64,000 bases of DNA from Ruminococcus sp. YE71 (lineage in GTDB: Bacteria > Bacillota > Clostridia > Oscillospirales > Ruminococcaceae), in NCBI RefSeq assembly GCF_900119155.1, contig NZ_FPIR01000008.1, forward strand, positions 109,268 through 173,267, written 5' to 3'. The notes beneath the pieces are model-generated. The model saw only the letters and a list, made by a program, of their open reading frames with translations, made no database searches and was not told where the DNA came from. Positions 43,255 through 51,597 of this stretch are shown one piece after another. How positions within the stretch are numbered: the first letter of the stretch is position 1; each line of letters opens with the position of its first letter. The position numbers were made by a program, and so were the translations under genes.

Positions 43255-44061
43255 ATGGCTCGTCAGAAAAACTCTGATAAAGAGATAAACATCGTCAGCC
43301 GAAACATCCGCAAATACCGTGAACAGCTCGGCATGGAACAAAAAGAGCTTTCACGGAGGCTCGGTGTGGCTTCAAGCGCGGTCAGCAACTGGGAGACAGG
43401 CTTTTCAAAGCCCAACCTTGATGTGCTGGTGCCCGTTTGCAGGATACTCGGCATCACGCTCTATGAGCTGTTCGGTGTGGACGACCCCCGCGCAAATATG
43501 TCCGAACAGGAGCGGCTGCTCGTCGCAAAGTATCATGAGCTGTCGGAAGGTCACAGGTACGCTGTCGATAACATTGTTGACTCGCTCGCGGCCGCCGAGA
43601 CTATGGACAGCTGCCCCGAACTGACAAGGCTCACATATTTCAGCCGACAGCTCGCCGCAGGTATCGGCGACCCCACCGACCTCACCGACGAGGGTGAGCC
43701 CATCTATCTTTACTCATCCGAGCTCGTCAACAGGGCGGACTATGTTTTCACCGTCAACGGCAGCAGCATGGAACCCGAATACCACAACGGGGACATGGTG
43801 CTCATCAGCCGTTTCCCCGAGTGCAGCGATATCCGCGAGGGCGAGGTCGGTGCGTTCATCAAGGGGAATGAGGCGTTCATAAAGGAATTTCAGCGCGATG
43901 GTCTGCACTCGTTCAACAAGAGATACAAGACCATACATTTCACCGAGGAGGACAAGGTGTTCTTCATCGGAAAGGTCATCGGCATTCTCGATGACGGCGA
44001 TATCGCGTCGGACAGCGATGTCAGAAGGTTCCTTGCGGCTCATGAAAGCGTTATCGTGTGA
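43255..44061 (+). CDS. LexA-like S24 repressor with HTH domain
   Basis: A 268-residue repressor. The N-terminal XRE helix-turn-helix (about 15-72: LGMEQKELSRRLGVASSAVSNW) is linked to a C-terminal S24 domain with the self-cleavage site Ala135-Gly136 (LAAGIGDP), the nucleophile Ser171 (GSSMEP) and the Lys210 base (AFIKEF). Such proteins cut themselves when RecA filaments form after DNA damage. With UmuC and YolD-like genes downstream it should control an SOS cassette, including its own gene. ATG at 43255 follows AAAGGAG; the frame is open to 43093. Confidence 0.9.
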   Translation: MARQKNSDKEINIVSRNIRKYREQLGMEQKELSRRLGVASSAVSNWETGFSKPNLDVLVPVCRILGITLYELFGVDDPRANMSEQERLLVAKYHELSEGHRYAVDNIVDSLAAAETMDSCPELTRLTYFSRQLAAGIGDPTDLTDEGEPIYLYSSELVNRADYVFTVNGSSMEPEYHNGDMVLISRFPECSDIREGEVGAFIKGNEAFIKEFQRDGLHSFNKRYKTIHFTEEDKVFFIGKVIGILDDGDIASDSDVRRFLAAHESVIV

Positions 44062-44064
44062 GAG

Positions 44065-44358
44065 GTGAGCAGGGTGGCAGTTGACCGTAATAAGAAAGAA
44101 AAAGTGTACGTCAGGGTCAGCACCGATTTCGACGCTACGGGCTATATGCAGCCGCGGTCGGTGACCTGGAGCGACGGACGTACATTCACGATAGACAAGA
44201 TAAAGGATTTTCGGCCTGCGAACATATACCGCGATGATTGCAGCGGATACTGCTTCACCGTGATGATACGCGGCGAGGAAAAACATCTGTACTTTGAACC
44301 TGCCGATTCGACTTTTTCCAGCCGTATCGGGCGATGGTACGTTATGACCGCGAACTAA
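44065..44358 (+). CDS. Small conserved protein of the UmuC cassette
   Basis: A 97-residue protein with the pattern EKVYVRVSTDFDATG, PRSVTWSDGRTFTIDKIKDFRPA and YCFTVMIRGEEKHLYFE, mostly beta strands. I know similar short proteins beside UmuC and YolD-like genes in other Clostridia, but no function is established. It may help or restrain the polymerase. It starts with GTG at 44065 or at 44074; the second has GAGG upstream. It lies between the repressor and the polymerase, in one operon. Confidence 0.75.
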   Translation: MSRVAVDRNKKEKVYVRVSTDFDATGYMQPRSVTWSDGRTFTIDKIKDFRPANIYRDDCSGYCFTVMIRGEEKHLYFEPADSTFSSRIGRWYVMTAN

Positions 44359-44373
44359 AAGGAGGTGCTCTGC

Positions 44374-45912
44374 GTGAGTGAAAGAACATATGTTGCTATC
44401 GACCTTAAAAGCTTCTACGCTTCCGTGGAGTGCGCCGAACGTCAGCTCGATCCGCTGACGACGAACCTTGTGGTCGCGGATTCGAGCCGCACAGAAAAGA
44501 CAATATGCCTCGCGGTCTCACCAAGCCTGAAAGCTCACGGCATTTCGGGCAGAGCACGGCTTTTCGAGGTCATACAGCGCGTTGAACAGGTCAACAGAGA
44601 ACGCCTCGTAACGGCGGTCAGAAACGGCAGGATCAGGAAAAACAGCGAGGGAAAGTACGCTTTTTCGGGAGGATCGTTTGACGCGGACGCACTCGCCGCC
44701 GACCCGTCGCTGGAGCTTTCCTATATCACGGCTACGCCGCGGATGCGGCTCTATGAAGATTACAGCAGCAGGATATACTCGATATACCTTAAATATATAA
44801 GCGCGGAGGACATTGTGGTTTACAGCATCGACGAGGTATTCATGGATGTGACGGGCTACCTGACCGCCTACAACATGACCGCACACGAGCTTGCCATGAC
44901 CATGATACGGGAGGTGCTGTACGAAACGGGCATCACAGCAACGGCGGGCATCGGTACGAATCTCTATCTTGCAAAGATATGCATGGATATCGTCGCGAAG
45001 CACTCCCCTGCCGACAAGGACGGCGTGCGCATCGCCGAGCTGGATGAGCGGAAATACCGCGAGCTGCTGTGGACGCATCGTCCGCTGACCGACTTCTGGC
45101 GCATCGGCGCAGGCATCAGCCGCAAGCTCGAAGCCATGCACCTTTACACGATGGGTGACGTGGCGCGGGCGTCGCTTGAACCGCGTCTGGAACAAAAGCT
45201 GTACAAGACCTTCGGGGTGAACGCCGAGCTCATCATCGACCACGCATGGGGCTGGGAACCGACTACCGTGCCCGCTATCAAAAGCTACCGACCGTCCGCG
45301 AAGTCGATATCCTCGGGACAGGTGCTGAAAGAACCGTATACGTTCGGGAAGTGCAGGCTCATCGTCCGCGAGATGATGGAGCTTTTGTCTCTCGACCTTG
45401 TGCGCAAAGGCTTCGTCACGAAAAAAATCACCCTCGTGATCGGCTACGACCGCAAGAGCCTTTCGGACGGACACGGACGGTCGTACAGGGGCGCGGTCGT
45501 TACCGACCACTACGGCAGAGTAATCCCTAAGCACGCACACGGCACGGAAAACATCGACCACTACACGAGCTCGACTTCCCTGCTGTGTGAGACTGTACTA
45601 CGGATATACGACCGCGTTGTTGACCCCGAACTGCTGATACGCAGAGTAAATGTCGTTGCCGAAAATGTCATCATAACGGACGACATCCCCGACGAAGAGC
45701 CGATACAGCTCGACTTTTTCACGGATGCGGATACGGCGGTGTCAAAGAGCGAGCTTGCGAAACAGGCGGAAGAACGTGAGCACCGCTTGCAGCTCGCGAC
45801 ACTCGCAATACAGGAAAAATACGGCAAGAACGCCCTGCTCAAAGGCATGAATTTTCTTGAAGGCTGCATGACCATCGAAAGGAACGGTCAGATAGGCGGA
45901 CACAAGGCGTGA
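44374..45912 (+). CDS. umuC: Y-family DNA polymerase, UmuC type
   Basis: A 512-residue translesion polymerase. The palm motifs are TYVAIDLKSFYASVEC (catalytic Asp) and VVYSIDEVFMDVTGY (Asp-Glu), with a steric-gate Tyr in FYAS. The little-finger region follows (about 350-430), and QLDFF near residue 450 fits a beta-clamp binding motif. It copies past damaged bases at the cost of mutation. GTG at 44374 is 8 bases after AAGGAGG. No umuD lies nearby; the YolD-like protein downstream is the usual partner in Gram-positive bacteria. Confidence 0.93.
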   Translation: MSERTYVAIDLKSFYASVECAERQLDPLTTNLVVADSSRTEKTICLAVSPSLKAHGISGRARLFEVIQRVEQVNRERLVTAVRNGRIRKNSEGKYAFSGGSFDADALAADPSLELSYITATPRMRLYEDYSSRIYSIYLKYISAEDIVVYSIDEVFMDVTGYLTAYNMTAHELAMTMIREVLYETGITATAGIGTNLYLAKICMDIVAKHSPADKDGVRIAELDERKYRELLWTHRPLTDFWRIGAGISRKLEAMHLYTMGDVARASLEPRLEQKLYKTFGVNAELIIDHAWGWEPTTVPAIKSYRPSAKSISSGQVLKEPYTFGKCRLIVREMMELLSLDLVRKGFVTKKITLVIGYDRKSLSDGHGRSYRGAVVTDHYGRVIPKHAHGTENIDHYTSSTSLLCETVLRIYDRVVDPELLIRRVNVVAENVIITDDIPDEEPIQLDFFTDADTAVSKSELAKQAEEREHRLQLATLAIQEKYGKNALLKGMNFLEGCMTIERNGQIGGHKA

Positions 45913-45924
45913 AGAGGTGATATA

Positions 45925-46368
45925 ATGGACGAATTTTTTCCGTACAGGGATATTATCGGTCTGCCGCACCATAAGTCGGCGGATCGAAAGCCGATGAGCT
46001 TATCGGAACGGGCGGCACAGTTCTCGCCGTTCGCGGCACTGACGGGGTATGATGAGATAATATGCGAGACAGGCAGAATCACGAAGGAACAATGCGAACT
46101 TCCCGACCATGTCAAGGATGAGCTTGACCGCAGGCTGGCGCTTCTGACCGCGATGACCGCCGAGGGATACCGCCCGACTGTCACCGTCACCTGCTTCGTT
46201 CCCGACAAACACAAATCGGGCGGCTGCTACGAGAACTTCACGGGGGAGCTGAGAAAGGTAGACAGCACTTTCCGCACGCTTGTTTTCAGCGACGAGAAAC
46301 TCGATGCCGCAGGCAGGGTCATCGATATCGATATGGTCTCGGATATCGGGTGCGAAATTTTCGATTGA
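45925..46368 (+). CDS. YolD-like protein
   Basis: A 147-residue protein with the signature MSLSERAAQFSPFAALTGYDE, the YolD-like pattern (R-A-x-x-F-x-PFAAL-x-GY). YolD-like proteins are found with UmuC homologues such as UvrX in Bacillus and are thought to stand in for UmuD in polymerase V-like complexes. It follows umuC after 12 bases with GAGGTGA, as the last gene of the cassette; the next gene's promoter overlaps its end. Confidence 0.87.
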   Translation: MDEFFPYRDIIGLPHHKSADRKPMSLSERAAQFSPFAALTGYDEIICETGRITKEQCELPDHVKDELDRRLALLTAMTAEGYRPTVTVTCFVPDKHKSGGCYENFTGELRKVDSTFRTLVFSDEKLDAAGRVIDIDMVSDIGCEIFD

Positions 46369-46393
46369 CTTTTTCGGTGAGAAGATGTATAAT
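46365..46393 (+). promoter_or_regulatory. Promoter of the DUF4867 gene
   Basis: TTGACT (46365-46370), a 17-bp spacer ending ATG, and TATAAT (46388-46393). Its -35 overlaps the stop of the YolD-like gene. Confidence 0.87.
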
Positions 46394-46458
46394 TATAGTG
46401 TCCCCATCAGCACGGCTCAGACGAAAAATGGGGCAAAACAACAAGGAGGATACTAATA

Positions 46459-47079
46459 ATGAAGATCTATTCAGTTACAGACCCCGAATTCGCAGAATAC
46501 GGCAAGGTGCTGGAGGGCTATGACACCGCAGAGCTCACAAAAGCCATGAACGATATCGCACTGCCTGCCGAGGGCGTTGCTTATGAGCCCTGGATCGACA
46601 GTCTCGAAAAGTGCGGGATATTCAAGGCTCTTTCCGAAAATGCTTACGGCGGTATGCCCATCGAGCTCGGAATGTGCTGGGGACACAACAAGTCGCTCAA
46701 CTGTCTTGAATATCACAGAAACAGCGAGCTGAACATCGGTTCGACCGACTTCATACTGCTGCTGGCAAAGCAGGAGAAGATCATAAACGGCGTGCTCGAC
46801 ACGGCTGACGTAAAGGCGTTCCGCGCACCCGCAGGTGCAGTCGTTGAGGTCTATGCGACATCGCTGCACTATGCACCGTGCCAGACTTCCGATGACGGTT
46901 TCAGAGTCGCGATCGTTCTCCCGAGAGAGACGAACACCGACATCGAAAAGCCCGAGATCAGAAACCTTGAGGACAAGATGCTATGGGCAAGAAACAAGTG
47001 GCTGCTCGCACACGAGGAATCGGCTGAGGCGAAGCAGGGTGCCTACATCGGTCTCAAGGGCGAGAATCTCTCGGTCTGA
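46459..47079 (+). CDS. DUF4867 family protein
   Basis: A 206-residue cytoplasmic protein matching DUF4867 (MKIYSVTDPEFAEYGKVLEGYD, GMCWGHNKSLNCLEYHRNSELN, LHYAPCQ). The His and Glu positions (GHN..EYHRN, and SLHYAPC) resemble a cupin metal site, so a sugar- or uronate-related enzyme is possible. The family function is not established. The start follows AAGGAGG. It is a single gene with its own promoter and terminator. Confidence 0.85.
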   Translation: MKIYSVTDPEFAEYGKVLEGYDTAELTKAMNDIALPAEGVAYEPWIDSLEKCGIFKALSENAYGGMPIELGMCWGHNKSLNCLEYHRNSELNIGSTDFILLLAKQEKIINGVLDTADVKAFRAPAGAVVEVYATSLHYAPCQTSDDGFRVAIVLPRETNTDIEKPEIRNLEDKMLWARNKWLLAHEESAEAKQGAYIGLKGENLSV

Positions 47080-47092
47080 AATAACAAACAGC

Positions 47093-47127
47093 AGAGCCCG
47101 ACACGAAATGTGTCAGGCTCTTTTTTT
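47093..47127 (+). terminator. Terminator after DUF4867
   Basis: AGAGCC..GACAC pairs with GTGTC..GGCTCT around a short loop, followed by seven T. Confidence 0.9.
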
Positions 47128-47156
47128 GCCAGAGAGCGGATTTTAATGTTCGGTTA

Positions 47157-47196
47157 ATACTAATCGATAGTACCGTTAAGGGTGATGGATTAGTAT
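47157..47196 (+). promoter_or_regulatory. Inverted repeat upstream of a response regulator promoter
   Basis: The perfect 9-base arms ATACTAATC and GATTAGTAT are 22 bases apart. The right arm ends 25 bp before the -35 element. It is a candidate binding site for an activator, perhaps the regulator itself. Confidence 0.5.
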
Positions 47197-47220
47197 GATA
47201 ACAACCGAAAAGCAGGTGAC

Positions 47221-47249
47221 TTGCCAAATGTTTGGTTTTGTGATATAAT
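47221..47249 (+). promoter_or_regulatory. Promoter of the 47289 regulator
   Basis: TTGCCA (47221-47226), a 17-bp spacer ending TGA, and TATAAT (47244-47249). Confidence 0.85.
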
Positions 47250-47288
47250 AAAGGAAAAAACTTACAAATATCAGGGGAAGTGACGAAA

Positions 47289-47963
47289 ATGCCAAAGATC
47301 CTTATTGCAGATGACGAAAAAGAGATAGTGAAACTGCTGAAAATATACCTTGAATCGGACGGCGTGACGATCCTTGAGGCGAATAACGGTCAGCAGGCGC
47401 TCGATATCATCGCTGAAAACGACATCGACCTTGCGCTCGTTGATATCATGATGCCGAAGATCGACGGCTATCAGGTGATTAAAAAGATACGCAGCCTGGA
47501 AAGGTATATCCCCGTGATGGTCATTTCCGCAAAGATCACACTGTCGGACAGAGTGCTCGGCATCGATCTCGGCGCCGATGACTACATCACAAAACCCTTC
47601 GAGCCGCTGGAAGTCGCCGCGAAGGTCAAGGCACAGCTTCGCAGACTCAGCTCGACCTCGCAGAAAGCGGAGGTGAAGAACCTTATAACCGTAGGCAGCG
47701 TTTCGCTTGACCTTGACAAGTGCAGCGTCATCAGCGGCGGCAAGACCATTGAACTGACGATGGCGGAATTCAAGGTGCTCGAACTACTGATGGGACAGCC
47801 GAGACGTGTTTTCACGAAGGAACAGATATACGAAAGCGCATGGTATTCCGACAGCGCGGTGGATGACAACACCATCCGCGTCATAATCAGCCGTCTTCGC
47901 GACAAGATCGGTGCAGAACACATCAAGACAATAAGAGGGCTGGGATATCGTTATGAAGAATAA
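47289..47963 (+). CDS. OmpR/PhoB family response regulator
   Basis: A 224-residue regulator. The receiver has IADDEKEIV, the phospho-Asp in ALVDIMMPKIDG, Ser in VISAKI and Lys in DDYITKPFEP. The winged-helix domain (about 125-224) shows LTMAEFKVLELLMG, RRVFTKEQIYESAW and NTIRVIISRLRDKIG. ATG at 47289 lies 8 bases after GGGGAAG; the in-frame GTG at 47280 is too near it. The gene overlaps the kinase start by 11 bases. Its sequence is close to the vancomycin/VanR-type group, but no target is seen. Confidence 0.92.
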   Translation: MPKILIADDEKEIVKLLKIYLESDGVTILEANNGQQALDIIAENDIDLALVDIMMPKIDGYQVIKKIRSLERYIPVMVISAKITLSDRVLGIDLGADDYITKPFEPLEVAAKVKAQLRRLSSTSQKAEVKNLITVGSVSLDLDKCSVISGGKTIELTMAEFKVLELLMGQPRRVFTKEQIYESAWYSDSAVDDNTIRVIISRLRDKIGAEHIKTIRGLGYRYEE

Positions 47964-48886
47964 AAACGGGATGGCAAAGCTCCGCAAGAAAATAATGTTA
48001 TCATTTCTGGCGGTGACGTTTTTTGCCACGGTCATCTCAAACAACATAGAATACCTTTGCGAACATACAGCTCGAAAGGCTCGACAAGTCTTCAAAGGCT
48101 GCGATGATCTTTACGTTTTTGTGGCTTATGTCGGACATAATCATCTATGTGACGAGCGCGTTCATTTTCTATCTGATGACCCGAAAGGCGGTCAGAAAAG
48201 AGAGCGAGCGGCAGGTGAAGGAAAAAGACCTGACTTATGCCGCGATAGTTCACGACCTGAAAACTCCCATGACTTCGGTGCAGGGCTTTGCAAAGGCACT
48301 TTCCGACGGGAAGGTCAGACCAGAAGAACAGCAGGAGATATTCGATATAATCTACCGCAAATCCATCAGCATGAACGACATGGTAAATACGCTGTTTGAA
48401 TACTCGAAGCTCGGAACTTCGGGCTACAAGCCTGTGATGGAACAGGTAGATCTCTGTGCTGTCGTGAGGGATATCATCGCGGAGAATTACTGCGACATCG
48501 AGGAACACAAGATCGATCTCGACATAGATATCCCCGATGAGACTGTGACCATCAGCGCCGACAAGAAGGAGCTGAAACGCGCAGTTTCAAACCTCATCGT
48601 GAATGTCTACAAGCACAATCCCGACGGCATAAAGGCGCGCATATCTGTCGCAAAAGACGGCGGCAAAGCTCTGGTCAGGATAGAAGACAGCGGTTCTCCG
48701 CTTCCCGAGGGGCTGGATATTTTCGAGCCGTTCGTGACCGAGAACACCGCCCGCACCATCGACCACGGTACAGGGCTGGGTCTTGCGATAACAAAGCGCA
48801 TCATCGAACGCCACAAGGGAAAGATCTGCACGGTATCGGGAAGCAGCGGCTTCACAAAGGCGTTCGTCATCACATTCAGAATATAG
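47953..48886 (+). pseudogene. Sensor histidine kinase with N-terminal frameshift
   Basis: The start (MKNKNGMAKLRKKIML, membrane segment SFLAVTFFATVI) is coupled to the regulator, but the frame leaves kinase sequence near 48050. The remaining kinase is in another frame from about 48050: LERLDKSSKAAMIFTF, second membrane segment, HisKA VHDLKTPMTSVQGFAKAL, N box NLIVNVYKHNP, G box GTGLGLAITKRIIE, ending at 48886. The outer domain between the segments is very short. A one-base shift or small deletion is likely; a shorter protein from ATG 48104 (260 residues) might still be made. Confidence 0.8.
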
Positions 48887-48896
48887 GTATTTATTG

Positions 48897-48925
48897 GGAA
48901 CAGTCACACAGACTGTTCCTTTTTT
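48897..48925 (+). terminator. Terminator after the kinase
   Basis: A perfect 9-bp stem GGAACAGTC/GACTGTTCC followed by six T. Confidence 0.92.
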
Positions 48926-48955
48926 ACGTTTATTTATTTTTTATTCAAAAAGTCA

Positions 48956-48984
48956 TTGACAAAGGAGCGGTTTTTTAGTATAAT
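48956..48984 (+). promoter_or_regulatory. Promoter of the Cache-GGDEF / binding protein operon
   Basis: TTGACA (48956-48961), a 17-bp spacer and TATAAT (48979-48984). The leader is about 100 bases of AT-rich sequence without clear structure. Confidence 0.9.
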
Positions 48985-49089
48985 TAATAGAGTAGAAAAT
49001 ATACGGACAAATTCTGTTTATTATTTCAAAACATATTAATACAGTTACATAAATTATTTCTAAATCACGAACTATAACAGGGGTCAGAA

Positions 49090-50517
49090 ATGAAGAAGAT
49101 AAGATCGACGCATCTCCATACGACCATCGTGGTCGTGGTGATGCTCATACTGCTGATTGCGGTGTTCTTAGTGTTCAGACACTACCTGAACGCCACACTG
49201 CGCGAAACAGAGGAAGCGCATCTTGTTGAAAACGCGAATACCGTTTCGGAAGTATTCTACACAAAGCTCGATGACCAGCTGACGATGCTTGAATCGCAGG
49301 CAAGGTATTTCCGGACCATCGACCTTTCCGACTATAACTCGATGAAGAGGACCATACTCTCGACAAAGGGTATCGGAGGCTTCAAGAATATCGGCGTGGC
49401 TAATTCCTCGGGCGCTACGATAAACTACAACGGAACATCCTCGGGCAATATCTACCTCTCGGGCTATTACCGCGAGGCTATGCAGGGTCACAACGCCATA
49501 TCGGAATCCACGATCATCGACGAGGACGGCGATGAAGTGCTCGTGCTCGCAGTTCCGATCATCAAGGACGGTACTGCCGCAGGCGTTATTTACGGAACCT
49601 TCACGACAGACACCATCGACTCGATCATTGATTCGATCAGTATGTCCAAAACCACGTCAAACATCGTTGTCAGCTCGGAGGGGAAGATTCTTGCTCACTC
49701 GACTTTCGGCGGAAACGACGAGCAGAGCAGCGACCTGAAAGACTTCATTCCCCGACAGAAAATGCCTGCAAACGAAAAAGCCAGGACGCTGTATGTCGAG
49801 AGACATGACAAAAACTACATCGCAGAGATAGTCCCCATCGGACTGCACGACTGGTATTTTATCACGATACTTCCCGAAACGACCGTGACAGATCTGACGA
49901 CCGAGATAACGGTATACGTGGGATTTGCTGTTGGGTCTGTTCTGACAATATTCCTTATCATACTGCTTCTCATAGCGAGACTTCTCAGAAAAGCCGACAT
50001 CATCTCCGAGAGAGCGTCCACCGATTCGCTCACGCGGATTCTCAACAAAGGCACTTTCCGCACACGTTTCTGCGAGGAGATGGACAAGGGAAAGAGCGGA
50101 CTTGCCATGTTCATCATCGACCTCGACGACTTCAAATCCGTAAACGACAATCTCGGGCACGTCATGGGCGACAAGGTGCTCGTAGACACTGCCGACAAGC
50201 TGTCGGAGATCTTCGGCAGCCGTGAAAGCGTCGGAAGGATAGGCGGCGACGAATTCTCGGCTTTCCTTCGCTGCGGCGGCAATATCGAAACGGTCGAGAA
50301 GACCGCGGAGAAGATATGCACCGAAATGAACAAGGAATATACCGCTCACGGGGCATCGGTCAGCGTGTCTGTCAGTGTTGGCATTGCGCTCTACCCCGCA
50401 AGCGGCAGAGATTATGAGGAGCTGTACCGAAACGCAGACAGCGCCCTCTACAAGGTCAAAGGCAGCGGAAAGAATATGTATGCTTTGTACAGCGGAGAGG
50501 AGCAGGAGAATGAATAA
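49090..50517 (+). CDS. Diguanylate cyclase with extracytoplasmic Cache-type sensor
   Basis: A 475-residue membrane protein. One segment near 12-32 (VVVVMLILLIAVFLVF), a double-Cache-like outer domain (about 40-275: NANTVSEVFYTKLDDQLTML, GIGGFKNIGVANSSG, VLAVPIIKDGTAAGVIYG), a second segment near 278-300, then GGDEF (about 315-470) with LTRILNKGTF and VGRIGGDEFSAF. The active site is intact; the RxxD inhibitory site is not seen. It should make cyclic-di-GMP in response to an outside ligand. It overlaps the binding protein gene by 8 bases. Confidence 0.92.
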   Translation: MKKIRSTHLHTTIVVVVMLILLIAVFLVFRHYLNATLRETEEAHLVENANTVSEVFYTKLDDQLTMLESQARYFRTIDLSDYNSMKRTILSTKGIGGFKNIGVANSSGATINYNGTSSGNIYLSGYYREAMQGHNAISESTIIDEDGDEVLVLAVPIIKDGTAAGVIYGTFTTDTIDSIIDSISMSKTTSNIVVSSEGKILAHSTFGGNDEQSSDLKDFIPRQKMPANEKARTLYVERHDKNYIAEIVPIGLHDWYFITILPETTVTDLTTEITVYVGFAVGSVLTIFLIILLLIARLLRKADIISERASTDSLTRILNKGTFRTRFCEEMDKGKSGLAMFIIDLDDFKSVNDNLGHVMGDKVLVDTADKLSEIFGSRESVGRIGGDEFSAFLRCGGNIETVEKTAEKICTEMNKEYTAHGASVSVSVSVGIALYPASGRDYEELYRNADSALYKVKGSGKNMYALYSGEEQENE

Positions 50518-51547
50518 AAAGATGACAGCACTGCTTTTGTCGGTCTCGCTCCTGCTGATGTCGGGCTGTCAGAAAGACAGCGGCAGCCCATCATCCATCG
50601 AAAGCGATCCGCAGACATCTCAGGTGCAGACAAAGGTCGAATACCCGCTCACGGTCAGGGTCGGTTATTCCACGGGTGCGGACGACCCCCGAGGTATCGC
50701 CCTCGACAGCTTCTGCAAGACCGTCACCGAAAAGACCAACGGCGATATACTGTTCGAGATACACCCCTCGGGAGAGCTCGGCAGCGACTCTGAGCTTATC
50801 AACGGCATGATCGAAAAGACCGTGGATATGACCGTTTCGAGCGCAGGCAACTACGCGCTCTACGCTACGAAGATAGGCGTGTCCGCTCTGCCGTTCCTGT
50901 TCAGTGACTTTGAATCGGCATGGACGTTCATCGACAGTGACGTGATGCAGGCGCTCAACGCCGACCTCGAAGAGTATAATATGCACGTTCTCGCTTATTT
51001 CGACAACGGGTTCAGGTGCGTGACCACTTCGGAGAACATCGGTCCCATCGAAAAAGCGGAAGATATGGACGGGCTGAACATCCGCACTCCCGAAAACCAG
51101 ATCGTTATGGAAACCATGTCCGAGCTCGGCGCAAATCCCCGAAGCTACCCCTTCGCCGAACTGAAACAGGCGCTCACAGACGGCGTTTTCGACGCTCAGG
51201 AGAATCCCATCCCCGTCATCTACAACAACGGACTTTATGAGGTGCAGAAGTATCTTTCGGTCACAAACCACAGCTACGACGCCATGCCGCTGACCATCCG
51301 TCAGGACATATGGGAACAGCTCTCCGATGACTATAAGCAGGTCATTTCCGACGCTGCCGCCGACGCTCAGCAGCTCAACCGCAGCCTTGTCAAACAGCAG
51401 ACAGAGGACTGCGTCAAGGAGCTTGAAGCGAAGGGCATGATCGTCGTGTACCCCGACCTCGTACCGTTCCGAAACGCAACAACGGGCGTTATGGATATGT
51501 TCCGCACCGTTTACGGCGAGGAACTCATCAAGTATATCTCAAGGTGA
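50510..51547 (+). CDS. TRAP-type (DctP) solute-binding lipoprotein, orphan
   Basis: A 345-residue lipoprotein: signal MNKKMTALLLSVSLLLMSGC with lipobox MSGC, a linker, then the DctP fold (VRVGYSTGADDPRGIALDSF, GDILFEIHPSGELGSDSELI, NIRTPENQIVMETM, FDAQENPIPVIYNNGLYEVQKYLS). Such proteins capture organic acids for TRAP transporters, but no DctQ/DctM membrane genes are here. Since it overlaps the Cache-GGDEF gene, it may hand its ligand to that sensor. ATG at 50510 follows AGCAGGAG; the longer frame lies inside the upstream gene. Confidence 0.9.
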   Translation: MNKKMTALLLSVSLLLMSGCQKDSGSPSSIESDPQTSQVQTKVEYPLTVRVGYSTGADDPRGIALDSFCKTVTEKTNGDILFEIHPSGELGSDSELINGMIEKTVDMTVSSAGNYALYATKIGVSALPFLFSDFESAWTFIDSDVMQALNADLEEYNMHVLAYFDNGFRCVTTSENIGPIEKAEDMDGLNIRTPENQIVMETMSELGANPRSYPFAELKQALTDGVFDAQENPIPVIYNNGLYEVQKYLSVTNHSYDAMPLTIRQDIWEQLSDDYKQVISDAAADAQQLNRSLVKQQTEDCVKELEAKGMIVVYPDLVPFRNATTGVMDMFRTVYGEELIKYISR

Positions 51548-51556
51548 CAAATCAAA

Positions 51557-51588
51557 AGCGGACAGTTGCGAAGCTGTCCGCTCTTTTT
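51557..51588 (+). terminator. Terminator after the binding protein
   Basis: A perfect 9-bp stem AGCGGACAG/CTGTCCGCT, then CTTTTT. It also lies against the end of the convergent gene. Confidence 0.9.
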
Positions 51589-51597
51589 CTGTATAGT

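Noticed and set aside
43255..46368. Prophage region suggested by the HTH-S24 repressor
   Set aside because: No integrase, structural, lysis or replication gene of a phage lies nearby; the neighbours are umuC and a YolD-like gene.
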